DNA of 54,557 nt from the NCBI GenBank assembly GCA_028284585.1, contig JANQRK010000064.1, positions 1 to 54,557 on the forward strand, written 5' to 3'. The position numbers were made by a program, and so were the translations under genes. A model generated the notes under the pieces. That model searched no databases. It was not told where the DNA came from and was given only the letters and a program-made list of their open reading frames with translations. Below, in pieces: positions 26,716 through 38,417 of the stretch; the first letter of the stretch is position 1, and every line of letters begins with the position of its first letter. The stretch comes from Chromatiales bacterium. GTDB taxonomy: Bacteria > Pseudomonadota > Gammaproteobacteria > Chromatiales > Chromatiaceae.

Positions 26716-27099
26716 CTATTTAACGACCTTGAGCGTGGGACGTCCGTTGGTTGTCGGACCATCTGGCTTCGGCGGATCGGGCTCTTCGGTATCCGGCTCA
26801 GGAAACAGCATCCCCTTGCCATTTTCACGAGCATAGACCCCAAGCACCGCATCCGGCGGCAAGGAAATCGCAAACGCGGCGCCCCCAAAGCGCGCCTCGA
26901 AGGCAATGAGTTCGTTACCCAGATTGAGGTCCCGCACCGCGGTCGGACTGACATTGAGCACAATGCGCCCCTCCTCGACGTACCGGCTCGGCACCTGGAC
27001 CGAATCACGGTCGGCATCTACCAGCAAATAGGGAGTCAATTCGTTATCGACCAACCATTCGTAAAGTGCACGGATGAGATAGGGTCGATTGGATGTCAT
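26716..27099 (-). CDS. sspB: SspB, ClpXP adaptor
   Basis: The 127-aa protein has the SspB core (RPYLIRALYEWLVDNELTPYL and VLNVSPTAVRDLNLGN), a proline-rich flexible linker, and the C-terminal ClpX-docking motif (LKVVK). It delivers ssrA-tagged peptides to ClpXP. It follows sspA with 21 bp between the genes, as in E. coli and Pseudomonas. Confidence 0.97.
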   Translation of the reverse strand: MTSNRPYLIRALYEWLVDNELTPYLLVDADRDSVQVPSRYVEEGRIVLNVSPTAVRDLNLGNELIAFEARFGGAAFAISLPPDAVLGVYARENGKGMLFPEPDTEEPDPPKPDGPTTNGRPTLKVVK

Positions 27100-27120
27100 A
27101 AGGCGGCCCGTTGCTACCGG

Positions 27121-27750
27121 TCAGCGGCGCATTTCGCGTTCGGGTTCGGTCAGGCTGCCAATGAAACCGCTGCGAGTAAACATGGTGCCAGCATAAGTGT
27201 TGAGCTGTTTGGCCGCTTGACCCGACAGCTCAACACTCAGCGCGGGTAGACGCCACAGCAGCGGCGTAATGCTGGCGTCGACCAGCGTGAACTCTTCGCT
27301 CATGAAAAACGGCTTGTGGGCAAGGATGGGTGCGGCGGCGGTAAGACCTTCGCGCAGCTCCTTGCGTGCCTTGGTTGCCGGCTTGCCACCGCCCAAAATT
27401 TGTTCGACCAACTGATACCAGTCATGCTCGACCCGGTACATGTACAAGCGGGCACTGGCACGCGAAACCGGGTCAACCGGCAGCAAGGGTGGATGCGGGA
27501 AACGCTCGTCGAGGTACTCGCAGATGATCCGCGAGTCGTATAGCGCGAGCTCGCGATCGACCAGTGTCGGAACCGTACCATAGGGGTTCAGATCGATAAC
27601 GTCTTCGGGGAGCTTGAGTGGATCGACATCGACGATATCGCAAGTAACGTTCTTTTCCGCCAAGACCATTCGAACCCGGTGACTGTGCAGACTCTGTGGA
27701 TCGGAGAACAGGGTCATCACGGAGCGGCGGGCGGCGACGGCGGTCATCAA
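27121..27750 (-). CDS. sspA: Stringent starvation protein A
   Basis: The 209-aa GST-like protein binds RNA polymerase and supports stress and phage late transcription. Family segments: MTLFSDPQSLHSHRVRMVLAEK, NPYGTVPTLVDR and ICEYLDERFPHPPLLP. An inner start at Met12 (VMTLFSD) would match the family N-terminus, so the first 11 residues may be overextended, though GGAGATC precedes the outer start. It lies downstream of petABC, separated by a terminator. Confidence 0.96.
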   Translation of the reverse strand: MMTAVAARRSVMTLFSDPQSLHSHRVRMVLAEKNVTCDIVDVDPLKLPEDVIDLNPYGTVPTLVDRELALYDSRIICEYLDERFPHPPLLPVDPVSRASARLYMYRVEHDWYQLVEQILGGGKPATKARKELREGLTAAAPILAHKPFFMSEEFTLVDASITPLLWRLPALSVELSGQAAKQLNTYAGTMFTRSGFIGSLTEPEREMRR

Positions 27751-27790
27751 ACAGGATCTCCTGCGCGTTACCGACCTCGGATAAGGCCGG

Positions 27791-27830
27791 AATTAAAAAA
27801 GGCGCATAGTACCACAGTACTATGCGCCTT
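27791..27830 (-). terminator. Intrinsic terminator of the petABC operon
   Basis: The perfect inverted repeat AAGGCGCATAGTA / TACTATGCGCCTT (27799-27830) is read on the minus strand and followed by TTTTTTAATT (27791-27800). It lies between petC and sspA, so pet transcription stops before sspAB, which must have its own promoter nearby. Confidence 0.9.
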
Positions 27831-27855
27831 GATTTTCAGCACCTTGCCGTCAGAA

Positions 27856-28674
27856 CTAGTGGATCGCTTTCCACCATTCCTTCTTCATCTGATAAGCGAC
27901 GTAGGAGAAGAAGATCAGGAATAAGATTACCCAGAAACCCATCCGTTGGCGCTCTAGCTTGATTGGCTCTGAGATGTAGGCCAAATAGGTCGCCAAATCA
28001 CGTGCTACTTGGTCATATTCCGCCGGCTTCAGACGCCCGGGTGTAACCAGCTTCAGATGGTCAACTACGCGCTCGATCCGCCCACCCTCGTGCTGCTTCA
28101 GGTAGGCCTCGGCCTTGGCCTCACTATCGAAGGACTCGGCGACATCGCCGTCTTCATCGTGGACATCGTAGCGATATACTGGGTCTTGAATACCCTGGAG
28201 CTCCCAGAGTACATGTGGCATGCCCACATTGGGGAAGACGGTGTTGTTGACACCCATCGGGCGCGACGGATCCGTATAAAAACTCTTCAGGTACGTGTAG
28301 ATCCAGTCCACACCGTCGTACCGCACGCGGGCCGCAAGTGTCAGGTCCGGGGGAGGCGCACCAAACCAGCGGCTGCCATCTTCTGGCGGCATAGAGATGG
28401 TCATGAGATCACCAACCTTGCCGGCCCTGAACATCAAGTTATCCCTGACGTCATCTTCGGTCAGGCCGACCTGCGTGAACTGCTTATACCGGACATATTG
28501 GGCCGAGTGACAACCCATACAGTAGTTGACGAAGTACTTGCCGCCGCGCTGAATCGCCTCGTGGTTTTTCAAATCGATTTTTGCATTTTCCAGCTTGACA
28601 CCACCACCGGCGGCGAGGCCGGCGACCGGCACCAACGCCACCGCCAGCGCAATAATTGCCCACCATTTATTCAT
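27856..28674 (-). CDS. petC: Cytochrome c1 (bc1 complex)
   Basis: The 272-aa protein has a signal peptide (IIALAVALVPVAGLAAGG), the haem site CMGCHS at about residue 53, the sixth-ligand region DLTLAARV with MPPEDG and MPHVLWELQG, and a C-terminal membrane helix (GFWVILFLIFFSYVAY). It is the terminal gene of petABC and overlaps petB by 4 bp. It transfers electrons from the Rieske protein to soluble cytochrome c. Confidence 0.97.
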   Translation of the reverse strand: MNKWWAIIALAVALVPVAGLAAGGGVKLENAKIDLKNHEAIQRGGKYFVNYCMGCHSAQYVRYKQFTQVGLTEDDVRDNLMFRAGKVGDLMTISMPPEDGSRWFGAPPPDLTLAARVRYDGVDWIYTYLKSFYTDPSRPMGVNNTVFPNVGMPHVLWELQGIQDPVYRYDVHDEDGDVAESFDSEAKAEAYLKQHEGGRIERVVDHLKLVTPGRLKPAEYDQVARDLATYLAYISEPIKLERQRMGFWVILFLIFFSYVAYQMKKEWWKAIH

Positions 28675-29891
28675 TTCGTCACCCTCTCCGGGACCGGCTT
28701 TGTCTTATCGAGCTTGCTATAAATCGGCATCAGCAGGAAGAACGCGAAATACAGCGTGGTGAAGATTTGCGACATCAAAGTGTTCATCGGCGTGTTCGCT
28801 TGCAAACCCAGCCAAGACAGCACGATGAAGGAAACGACGAAAATCCCGAGCGCCCACTTGAATAGGTTGCCCTTGTAGCGGATCGACTTGACCGGGCTGC
28901 GATCTAGCCAAGGCAACAAGAAGAAAATCAGGATCCCCGCGAACATCACCACGACGCCAGGAAACTGCGAGTTCATGATGTTGGGTACGGCGCGCAACAT
29001 CGCGTAAAACGGAGTGAAGTACCAGACTGGGGCAATATGCTCGGGCGTCTTCAAAGGATTGGCCGGCTCGAAATTCGGTGGCTCCAGGAAGAGTCCCCCT
29101 ACATCTGGCCAGAAGAACACCACGCCGAGGAAGAAAATCAGGAACACCCCGATCCCAAACGTGTCCTTCACCGAGTAGTAAGGGTGGAAGGGAATGCCGT
29201 CTTTTGGGATGCCGTTCTCGTCCTTGTCGTTCTTTATCTCGATGCCGTCCGGGTTGTTCGAACCGACCTTATGCAGCGCCACGATGTGCACGAAAACCAG
29301 CCCGACCAGTACGAAAGGCAATAGGAAATGCAGCGCGAAGAAGCGGTTCAGGGTTGCATCCGAAACCACATAGTCGCCTCTTATCCATAGCGAGAGCGGC
29401 TCACCGAGTCCGAAGGGTACCGCCGCAAACAGGTTCACAATGACCTGGGCACCCCAATAGGACATCTGGCCCCAGGGCAACAGGTAGCCCATGAACGCAG
29501 TCGCCATCATAACTACGTAGATGACGACCCCGATGATCCAGAGCAACTCACGCGGCTCACGAAACGACCCGTACATCAGCCCCCGAAACATATGCAGATA
29601 GACCAGGATGAAGAATGCCGAGGAGCCGGTCGAATGCAAGTAACGCAGCAACCAGCCGTATTCGACGTCGCGCATGATGAACTCGACCGAGGCGAAGGCC
29701 TCTTCCGCCGACGGCTTGTAAAAGGTGGCCAACCACAGGCCGGTCACGATCTGGAGTACCAGGATGAACATCGCAAGCGAGCCGAAAAAGTACCAAAAGT
29801 TGAAGTTTTTCGGGGCATAGTACTTCGCCAAGTGTTCATTCCAGACCTTGGTAGCCGGGTAACGCGCATCAATCCAGCTCATAAAGCTCAT
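28671..29891 (-). CDS. petB: Cytochrome b (bc1 complex)
   Basis: The 406-aa integral protein has eight or more membrane helices. The haem-binding His residues sit in YLHSTGSSAFFILVYLHMFRG-type (first pair) and HFLLPFVLVGLVFVHIVALH (second pair) helices. The quinone-site motif appears as PYWGAQ-like MSYWGAQVI and the PEW equivalent as PVWYFTPFYAML. It carries electrons across the membrane from quinol. ATGA overlaps link it to petA and petC. Confidence 0.98.
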   Translation of the reverse strand: MSFMSWIDARYPATKVWNEHLAKYYAPKNFNFWYFFGSLAMFILVLQIVTGLWLATFYKPSAEEAFASVEFIMRDVEYGWLLRYLHSTGSSAFFILVYLHMFRGLMYGSFREPRELLWIIGVVIYVVMMATAFMGYLLPWGQMSYWGAQVIVNLFAAVPFGLGEPLSLWIRGDYVVSDATLNRFFALHFLLPFVLVGLVFVHIVALHKVGSNNPDGIEIKNDKDENGIPKDGIPFHPYYSVKDTFGIGVFLIFFLGVVFFWPDVGGLFLEPPNFEPANPLKTPEHIAPVWYFTPFYAMLRAVPNIMNSQFPGVVVMFAGILIFFLLPWLDRSPVKSIRYKGNLFKWALGIFVVSFIVLSWLGLQANTPMNTLMSQIFTTLYFAFFLLMPIYSKLDKTKPVPERVTK

Positions 29892-30484
29892 GCTTCACCT
29901 CCGTCCTCACCGATCAGAATGACGTCATCGGACAAATATTGATGCGGCGGGACAACCAAGTTGGTCGGTGCCGGCACGCCCTTGTAGACCCGTCCTGCTA
30001 GATCGAACTTCGAGCCGTGGCAGGGACAAAAAAAGCCACCTCTCCAATCCGGACCCAGATCGGCAGGCGCGATTTCGGGTCGGTAGGTCGGAGAGCAACC
30101 AAGATGGGTACATATACCCACTAGAACACTGTACTGAGGCTTGATCGAGCGAGTGTCGTTCTTGCAGTAGTCAGGCTGTTGGGAAGTCACATCGGAATTT
30201 GGGTCAGCCAACTTGTCGGTCAGCGTCTGCATATCGGCCAAGCTTTGCTCCGTCCGATTCACCACCCAGCACACCTTACCGCGCCACTTCAAGCGCAGTA
30301 GACCACCCGGCGCAAGTAGGCCGATGTCCGCCTCCTCCGGGGCACCCAGTGCCTTGGCCCGCTCCGACGGGTTCCAGGAATTAACGAACGGCACTGCCGC
30401 AAATCCGGCGCCCACGGCACCGATGACGGCAGTCGAAGCTGTCAGGAAGTTGCGTCGCTTAAGGTCTACGCCTTCTTCACTCAT
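29888..30484 (-). CDS. petA: Rieske iron-sulfur protein (bc1 complex)
   Basis: The 198-aa protein starts with a twin-arginine-like KRRNFLTASTA, then a membrane anchor, and holds the 2Fe-2S motifs CTHLGCSP and CPCHGSKFD. It is the first gene of petABC. The promoter lies in 30,485-30,668, where no clear boxes are assigned. Confidence 0.98.
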   Translation of the reverse strand: MSEEGVDLKRRNFLTASTAVIGAVGAGFAAVPFVNSWNPSERAKALGAPEEADIGLLAPGGLLRLKWRGKVCWVVNRTEQSLADMQTLTDKLADPNSDVTSQQPDYCKNDTRSIKPQYSVLVGICTHLGCSPTYRPEIAPADLGPDWRGGFFCPCHGSKFDLAGRVYKGVPAPTNLVVPPHQYLSDDVILIGEDGGEA

Positions 30485-30668
30485 GGATGTGCTCCCGTGT
30501 ATCCGAGGCGGATTACTTTGAGGTGGCGTCTCGGAAGGTGCATTAAGAAATGCGGATGCTTGTTTTTAAGACGGCGAATTCTCCAACATGCCGTTTGCGT
30601 GGTCAAGATAAGGCGGCCTGTGTCGCGGCCGAAGATATCGCTTGACAGCCGACCATCGCCGATGCTTT

Positions 30669-31412
30669 TCACACCGGGTTGTCGACATCGATGAACTGGT
30701 GTTCGACCCCGAATTGTTCCGCTAGCTCCGCACCCACGGCCTGCACGCCAAAGCGTTCGGTGGCGTGGTGTCCTGCAGCCAGGTACAAAATATCCAATTC
30801 GCGCGCCTGATGAACTGTTTGTTCAGATATCTCACCACTAACGAAGGCGTCGAACCCGCGCAGTGCAGCCTGCTCGATCATCCCTTGGGCAGCCCCGGTG
30901 CACCAGGCAAGCCGCGAGACCTCTCGATCGGGGCCAACCGCCAATGGCGGTCGATCTAACACAGTCGCAATATGATCTGCCAAGTCACGGGCCGACATCG
31001 GCGGCAGCAGTTCCGCACCCCATAGCAACCCTTGGTCCGTCGTGCACCGCTCGAAGCCAAGCCGCAATCCCAGCTGACGATTGTTACCCAACTCAGGGTG
31101 CGCATCCAGCGGCAAGTGATAGGCTAACAGGTTGACCCCAGCCCGCATCAAGGTCGCAATCCGCTGTCCCTTGATGCCGGTCAATGGTGCGGCTTCGTTA
31201 CGCCAAAAGTAGCCGTGATGAACTAGCACCAGATCCGCCTCGGCAGCAATCGCGGCATCGAGTAGGGCCTGGCTAGCCGTGACTCCTGAGATGATATAGC
31301 GCACCTCGGTGCGCCCCTCGACCTGCAAGCCATTGGGGCAATAGTCATCAAAGGACGCGGCATCTAGGCGCCGGTCGCAGTAGGCCACGATTTCATCGCG
31401 TTGTGCCATCAA
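30669..31412 (-). CDS. NIF3 / YbgI-family dinuclear metal protein
   Basis: The 247-aa protein has the family segments DYCPNGLQVEG, VLVHHGYFWRN (metal-binding His pair), YHLPLDAHPELGNN and GHHATERFGV (C-terminal metal His). It is often annotated as a GTP cyclohydrolase 1 type 2-like protein, but the function is not settled. It is divergent from the DegS/AlgW-like gene at 31471. Confidence 0.95.
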   Translation of the reverse strand: MMAQRDEIVAYCDRRLDAASFDDYCPNGLQVEGRTEVRYIISGVTASQALLDAAIAAEADLVLVHHGYFWRNEAAPLTGIKGQRIATLMRAGVNLLAYHLPLDAHPELGNNRQLGLRLGFERCTTDQGLLWGAELLPPMSARDLADHIATVLDRPPLAVGPDREVSRLAWCTGAAQGMIEQAALRGFDAFVSGEISEQTVHQARELDILYLAAGHHATERFGVQAVGAELAEQFGVEHQFIDVDNPV

Positions 31413-31470
31413 GCTCCCATGCGCCAGTGGGTTTGCGATCGGCGGCGATCAACCGGCGCCATGATAGTGT

Positions 31471-32619
31471 ATGCGGATGCGCTTGTATCGGACACTGACA
31501 TTCCTGTTCACTTCCGTCGCTACCGGTCTCGCGGCCGCTTTTCTGGTCCTCTTGCTGCGTCCGGACCTCATCGGCCAGCATGCCGCCCCTGTCATGTCGA
31601 CGGCGAGCCTGGATCGCAACCACGGGCCCGTGTCCTATGCGGCGGCGGTCGGCCTGGCTGCGCCCGCCGTGGTAAGTGTGTTCGCCACAAAGATCGCAAG
31701 GGAAACGCCACACCCGCTATTTTCGGACCCGATCTTCAAGCGTTTCTTCGGCGATCGCGCACCCCAACCCCGACTAAAGCGCGAAAATAGCCTGGGTTCT
31801 GGTGTGATCATGGACAACAGCGGTTATGTGCTGACCAACAACCATGTGATAGAGGGTGCAAGCGAGATCCAGATCGTACTCGGCGACGGCCGCAATCTGG
31901 CGGCGCGGATCGCTGGCACCGACCCGGAAACCGACCTCGCGGTGTTGCAGACGACCGGCAACGATCTACCAATTGCTCAGCTCGGTGCCTCCACTGAGCT
32001 GCAGGTCGGTGACGTCGTGATGGCGATCGGTAACCCTTTCGGGGTAGGCCAAACCGTGACCTTGGGCATCGTCAGTGCCACTGGCCGCGATGAGCTGGGC
32101 ATCACAGACTTCGAAAACTTCATTCAGACCGACGCAGCCATCAACCCAGGAAACTCTGGCGGCGCACTGATCAATGCCCGTGGCGAGGTGGTTGGGATAA
32201 ACACCGCGATCTTTTCGCGCAGTGGCGGCTCGAACGGCATCGGGTTCGCAATCCCTATTCAACTGGCCCAAGAAGTGATGACCCAAATCATCCGCAATGG
32301 TCGAGTGATCCGTGGCTGGCTCGGGATCACCGGCCAACGACTGACCAAGGCATTGGCCGAGTCGTTGGAAATTGGATTCCGTGACGGCATCCTGGTCTCG
32401 GGGGTGTTGGATGACGGGCCGGCCGATCGGGCTGGGATCCGACCCGGTGACGTGATCGTCGAGATCGATCGCATACCTGTCACAGATGCGCCGCAGATGC
32501 TGCGTGCGATCGCCGCCAAGACACCCGGCAGCCCGCTGTCGCTCAAGGTGCTAAGCGGCGCCGTGGAACAGATGCAGACCGCCATCGTCGGCGAGCGTCC
32601 CGCGTTGCGACGGGAGTGA
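31471..32619 (+). CDS. degS: DegS/AlgW-like periplasmic serine protease
   Basis: The 382-aa HtrA protein has an N-terminal membrane anchor (FLFTSVATGLAAAFLVLLL), the catalytic triad H125 (TNNHVIEG), D155 (ETDLAVLQ) and S229 (NPGNSGGAL), and one PDZ domain (about 285-375). A single PDZ and a membrane anchor indicate the regulatory DegS/AlgW branch that starts sigma-E activation. AlgW sits beside hisC in Pseudomonas as here. No strong ribosome site is seen. Confidence 0.93.
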   Translation: MRMRLYRTLTFLFTSVATGLAAAFLVLLLRPDLIGQHAAPVMSTASLDRNHGPVSYAAAVGLAAPAVVSVFATKIARETPHPLFSDPIFKRFFGDRAPQPRLKRENSLGSGVIMDNSGYVLTNNHVIEGASEIQIVLGDGRNLAARIAGTDPETDLAVLQTTGNDLPIAQLGASTELQVGDVVMAIGNPFGVGQTVTLGIVSATGRDELGITDFENFIQTDAAINPGNSGGALINARGEVVGINTAIFSRSGGSNGIGFAIPIQLAQEVMTQIIRNGRVIRGWLGITGQRLTKALAESLEIGFRDGILVSGVLDDGPADRAGIRPGDVIVEIDRIPVTDAPQMLRAIAAKTPGSPLSLKVLSGAVEQMQTAIVGERPALRRE

Positions 32620-32625
32620 ACCGAC

Positions 32626-32910
32626 ATGGGTTTGCTCGATCTGTTCAGACGGCCTGATGCGTCCCGCGACCGAGCAGCAATCGAGATCGATCTAGAGGTC
32701 GGTGTGCTAGAGCGTTGCCCGGTGTGTCGCACCATCACAGATCGGCAATACGATCACCGCCTGCCCGCGGCAGAACAGCTGGCCCATCAATGCTTCGACC
32801 GAGATGACCCTCGAATCGCAGCATTCGGTGGCAACCGCGATGACCTGCTCAGCCGCCTGCGCTCAGTGCGCGATCGTTTCGAGTACGATTGTCTGTGCCA
32901 AGAAGGCTGA
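32626..32910 (+). CDS. Small hypothetical protein with paired cysteines
   Basis: The 94-aa product starts 6 bp after the protease stop, with GGGAG as ribosome site. It has CPVC near residue 32 and CLC near the C-terminus, which may bind metal together. Otherwise it is charged and soluble. It is probably co-transcribed with the protease. The family is not recognised. Confidence 0.65.
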   Translation: MGLLDLFRRPDASRDRAAIEIDLEVGVLERCPVCRTITDRQYDHRLPAAEQLAHQCFDRDDPRIAAFGGNRDDLLSRLRSVRDRFEYDCLCQEG

Positions 32911-32969
32911 TCGATCGGCGTTCTGCGCATGTCTGGCATCTACCCGTTCGGCAGACCGGCAGGACCTTC

Positions 32970-34118
32970 TCAACCAGAATACTGCGATGCGATGTCTGCC
33001 AACGCCGCGGTCAATGCATCGTTCTCCAGCGGCGTGCCCACGGTCGGGCGCAGGCAATCGGCCAGCAGCGGGTGAGCACCGTCCAAATTCTTGATCAGCA
33101 CCCCGTGTTCACTTAGACCGGTAAACCAATCTTTTGCCCGGCCAGGCGGCGTACGCAACAGCAGAAAATTGGCCTGCGATGGGAACACACGAACACCGGG
33201 CAAGCGCGCAATCGCAGCCGCCACACGCTCGCGTTCCGCCCTTATGGAGGTTGTCTGGGCGTCGAACACTGCCTGGTGACCGAGCGCAAACTCGGTGCTC
33301 ACCTGGGTCAGCACATTGATGTTGTAGGGCAGCCGCAGCTTGTCGAACTCGTCCAGCCAAGCTGTAGGACCGACCAGCACTCCGAGACGCAGGCCCGCCA
33401 AGCCCATCTTGGACAGGGTTCGCATCACCAGCAAGTTTTCGAACTCACCGAGTCTTGGCAGGAAGCTGGCGTCGGTGAACGGCGCATAGGCCTCGTCGAT
33501 CACCACCAAGCCTGGCGCATTGCGGATGATTTCGAGCACCGCCTGTTCGTCAAACAGGTTCGCGGTGGGGTTGTTGGGGTAAGCGAGAAAGACCACCGCC
33601 GGTTGGTGTTGGTCCATGGCCTGCAACATAGCCGGCAGATCGAGACTGAAATCGGCCGCCGCCAAGGGTACGCCGACATATCGAAGTCCACAATAGTCGG
33701 CGATCAGGCGATACATGACGAACCCGGGATCGACTGATAGCAGACTGCGCGAGGCACCGGTCAAGGACAGAATGATCATCTGGATCAGCTCGTCCGAACC
33801 ATTGCCTAGGAGTAAGCGCATTCCCTGAGGTACATCCAGGGCATCGCGCAGACGCTCGGCGAGGACACTCGCCGACGGGTCGGGGTAACGATTCAAATCG
33901 ATCGAACGCAAGCGCTCCAACCAGGCGGCGCGCAACTCGTCCGGCCAGGTGTAGGGGTTCTCCATCGCATCCAGCTTGATCATGCCGTGCGCCGGTGCCA
34001 CCTGATAGGCCGAGGCCGCGCGAACCTCAGGGCGTACCCAGCGCTTGACCAAGTCGGTCAGGCCGGCCGACATGCCGTGCGCATCTCGCTCGTCGCGCGC
34101 ACCTTTAGAATCAGTCAT
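32970..34118 (-). CDS. hisC: Histidinol-phosphate aminotransferase
   Basis: The 382-aa PLP enzyme starts at 34118, which overlaps the end of hisD. Motifs are LDAMENPY, the NGSDELIQM stretch, [23 protein letters not shown] and the PLP lysine region [15 protein letters not shown]. It catalyses step 8 of histidine synthesis. Gene order with hisD, hisG and murA is as in Pseudomonas. Confidence 0.96.
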   Translation of the reverse strand: MTDSKGARDERDAHGMSAGLTDLVKRWVRPEVRAASAYQVAPAHGMIKLDAMENPYTWPDELRAAWLERLRSIDLNRYPDPSASVLAERLRDALDVPQGMRLLLGNGSDELIQMIILSLTGASRSLLSVDPGFVMYRLIADYCGLRYVGVPLAAADFSLDLPAMLQAMDQHQPAVVFLAYPNNPTANLFDEQAVLEIIRNAPGLVVIDEAYAPFTDASFLPRLGEFENLLVMRTLSKMGLAGLRLGVLVGPTAWLDEFDKLRLPYNINVLTQVSTEFALGHQAVFDAQTTSIRAERERVAAAIARLPGVRVFPSQANFLLLRTPPGRAKDWFTGLSEHGVLIKNLDGAHPLLADCLRPTVGTPLENDALTAALADIASQYSG

Positions 34119-35412
34119 CGATGCGGTACTCGGCCGAACGGGCGTGCGCCTCCAGGCCCTCGCCACGTGCCAGTACCGCGGCGGTGCGCCCCAGTGTTGC
34201 CGCCCCGGCCGCCGATGCCATGATCAAGCTCGAGCGTTTTTGAAAGTCGTATACGCCGAGCGGCGAACTAAAGCGCGCCGTGCGCGACGTGGGCAGCACA
34301 TGATTAGGGCCAGCGCAGTAGTCGCCCAGCGGCTCCGACGCATAGGACCCCATGAAGATGGCACCGGCATGGCGGATCTTGTCGACCACCTTCTTTGGAT
34401 CTGCCACCGACAGCTCGAGGTGTTCTGGCGCGATGCGGTTTGCAACCTCGGTCGCCTCGTCTAGGTCGCGGCAGGTAATCAGACACCCGCGCGTCCGCAA
34501 CGCCGTTTCGATGATCTCGCGCCGCGCCATCCCCGGCAGCAAGCGCTCGATACTGCGCTCGACGCTGGCCACGAAGTCGGCATCCGGACACAGCAGGATC
34601 GACTGGGCATCCTCGTCGTGTTCGGCCTGCGAAAACAGGTCCATTGCCACCCAATCGGGATTGGTTTGGCCATCGCAGATCACCAGAATCTCGGACGGGC
34701 CGGCTACCATATCGATACCCACCTGCCCGAATACGCTGCGCTTGGCAGTCGCTACATAGATATTGCCAGGCCCAACGATCTTGTCGACCGCGGGAATTGA
34801 TTGCGTGCCATAGGCCAGGGCGGCAACCGCCTGCGCTCCCCCTACCGCAAATACCCGATCGACTGCACAGACCTGCGCCGCGGCCAACACCAGCTCATTC
34901 AGCTCACCACCTGGCATCGGCACCACCATGATCAGCTCGCCGACACCCGCCACCTTGGCGGGCAGGGCATTCATCAGGACCGATGAAGGATAGGCGGCCT
35001 TACCACCGGGGACATACAGACCGACGCGATCGAGCGGCGTGACCTGCTGCCCCAGCACAGTGCCATCGTCTTCGGTATAGGTCCAATCGTCGAGCTTCTG
35101 CCGCTCGGCATAGGCGCGGATCCGGTCGGCGGCGTGTTGTAATGCGCCCTGTTGCTCGGCCGGGATTGCTGCCCAGGCCTGCTGTAAGCGCTCCAGCGGG
35201 ATCTCCAAATCGGCTGCTGTGTGCGCCTCCCAGGCATCGAATCGATTGGTGTACTCGAGCAGGGCCGCATCACCACGCGCCCGGATCTCGCCGATGATTT
35301 CCTGCACCACCCGGTTGACCGACGCGTCGGATACCGAGTCCCAAGCCAACAGGGCATCGAGTTGCGACCCGAAGTCCGCATCGGCGGTGTTCAGTCTACG
35401 GAGATCAGCCAT
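34111..35412 (-). CDS. hisD: Histidinol dehydrogenase
   Basis: The 433-aa protein oxidises histidinol to histidine in two NAD steps. Landmarks: [18 protein letters not shown], the [14 protein letters not shown] region, [12 protein letters not shown], the zinc-site [10 protein letters not shown] and APEHLELSV. It is the middle gene of a his run, separated from hisG by 76 bp that contain a small hairpin (about 35466-35482). Confidence 0.98.
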   Translation of the reverse strand: MADLRRLNTADADFGSQLDALLAWDSVSDASVNRVVQEIIGEIRARGDAALLEYTNRFDAWEAHTAADLEIPLERLQQAWAAIPAEQQGALQHAADRIRAYAERQKLDDWTYTEDDGTVLGQQVTPLDRVGLYVPGGKAAYPSSVLMNALPAKVAGVGELIMVVPMPGGELNELVLAAAQVCAVDRVFAVGGAQAVAALAYGTQSIPAVDKIVGPGNIYVATAKRSVFGQVGIDMVAGPSEILVICDGQTNPDWVAMDLFSQAEHDEDAQSILLCPDADFVASVERSIERLLPGMARREIIETALRTRGCLITCRDLDEATEVANRIAPEHLELSVADPKKVVDKIRHAGAIFMGSYASEPLGDYCAGPNHVLPTSRTARFSSPLGVYDFQKRSSLIMASAAGAATLGRTAAVLARGEGLEAHARSAEYRIDD

Positions 35413-35488
35413 GGGGAATCTTAAACACCATCAGCCAGTGGGAGATTCAAAATACACACAGGGGTCGCCCGCTTCAATCGGGCAAGCG

Positions 35489-36145
35489 CTAGGTGGCGGG
35501 CGACCCAGCAACCGCAGTGCGCAATGCCTCGACCAAGGCCAGCACGGTAGCATGCTTCATCTTCCAGGCCGCCTTGTTCACTATCAATCGCGAGCTGATG
35601 TCGTGCATGTGCTCTATGGGCACCAGTCCGTTGGCCTTGAGGGTATTGCCGGACTCGACCAGGTCGACGATCAACTCTGACAACCCGACCAAGGGTGCAA
35701 GCTCCATCGAGCCGTACAGCTTGATCACCTCGACCTGTTGGCCACGCGCGGCGAAGTAGGCGCGCGCCGCGTTGACATACTTGGTCGCGATACGCAGCCG
35801 ACGCGCCTTGGTATCAGCACCGGGCCGGCCAGCGACCATCATCCGACAGCGTGCGATCCGCAAGTCCAGCGGTTCGTAGAGCCCGGTGCCGCCATGCTCC
35901 ATCAAGACGTCCTTGCCGGCCACCCCCAGATCGGCCGCACCCCATTCCACATAGGTGGGTACATCCGTGGCACGGATCAGGACGAACTTCACCGCCGGAT
36001 GTGAGGTTTCGAGGATCAGCTTGCGGCAGGTCTCGGGGTCGTCGAGCGGCTCGATTCCAGCCTGGCCTAGCAACGGCAGGGTATCCTTGAAGATTCGGCC
36101 CTTCGACAGCGCGATGGTCAGTGGGGCTTCGATTCGGATCGCCAT
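35489..36145 (-). CDS. hisG: ATP phosphoribosyltransferase, short form
   Basis: The 218-aa protein begins [19 protein letters not shown] and has [16 protein letters not shown] and the PRPP-binding [11 protein letters not shown]. The length shows the short HisG type, which works only with HisZ as regulatory subunit; no hisZ is in the window. It catalyses the first, feedback-controlled step of histidine synthesis. It starts 11 bp after murA stops. Confidence 0.96.
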   Translation of the reverse strand: MAIRIEAPLTIALSKGRIFKDTLPLLGQAGIEPLDDPETCRKLILETSHPAVKFVLIRATDVPTYVEWGAADLGVAGKDVLMEHGGTGLYEPLDLRIARCRMMVAGRPGADTKARRLRIATKYVNAARAYFAARGQQVEVIKLYGSMELAPLVGLSELIVDLVESGNTLKANGLVPIEHMHDISSRLIVNKAAWKMKHATVLALVEALRTAVAGSPAT

Positions 36146-36155
36146 AACCAGTCCC

Positions 36156-37807
<1,652 letters not shown>

Positions 37808-37811
37808 TTGC

Positions 37812-38417
37812 CTAGCGGTTCTTCTTCTCGAGCGAGCTGATCAGGCCGTCGACCCCACCACGGCTGACCTGAGAGGAGAACTGGCTACGGTAAGTAGTGA
37901 CCAGACTGACGCCATCGATCACCACATCGTAGACCAGCCATTTGTCGGACCCGTCGAGTTTGAGGCGATAATTGATCGGGATCGGCGGCGCCCCTGAGGA
38001 CGCAATCCGCGTCGGAATCATCACCCGCGTGTCACCCGGCCGATACTGTACCGGCAAGTATTCGATGGATTGGCCTGTGTAGCCCAGCAGCGCGGTCGCA
38101 TAGGTGCGCACCAGCAACTCGCGGAACTCGCGGGTGACCGCCTCCCGTTGCGCCTCACTGGCGCTGCGCCAGTGTCGGCCGAGCGCCGATTTCGACATCT
38201 CGCGGAAGTCGAAGTGCGGCAGCACCGTAGCCTCCACCAAGGGATAGATCAGGCGCGGGTCGGCATCTAATTCGGCCTTGCGCTCGGTCAGCGCGGCCAG
38301 CACCTTGTCGGCGGTCGCGCGCACCATGTCCTGCGGGTTCGGCAACGCCGCAAAAACGCATGAAGAAAACAAGAGAAGGCCCGCCAACAGGCCATGGATC
38401 CGCATCTGGACAAGCAT
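37812..38417 (-). CDS. mlaC: MlaC periplasmic lipid carrier
   Basis: The 201-aa protein has a signal peptide (GLLAGLLLFSSCVFA) followed by the Tol-Tol-Ttg2-type MlaC domain (LVEATVLPHFDFREMSKSALG, the YGYTGQ-like LLGYTGQSIEYLPV and WLVYDVVIDGVSLV). It shuttles phospholipids between MlaA and MlaFEDB. The start overlaps mlaD by 1 base. Confidence 0.95.
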   Translation of the reverse strand: MLVQMRIHGLLAGLLLFSSCVFAALPNPQDMVRATADKVLAALTERKAELDADPRLIYPLVEATVLPHFDFREMSKSALGRHWRSASEAQREAVTREFRELLVRTYATALLGYTGQSIEYLPVQYRPGDTRVMIPTRIASSGAPPIPINYRLKLDGSDKWLVYDVVIDGVSLVTTYRSQFSSQVSRGGVDGLISSLEKKNR

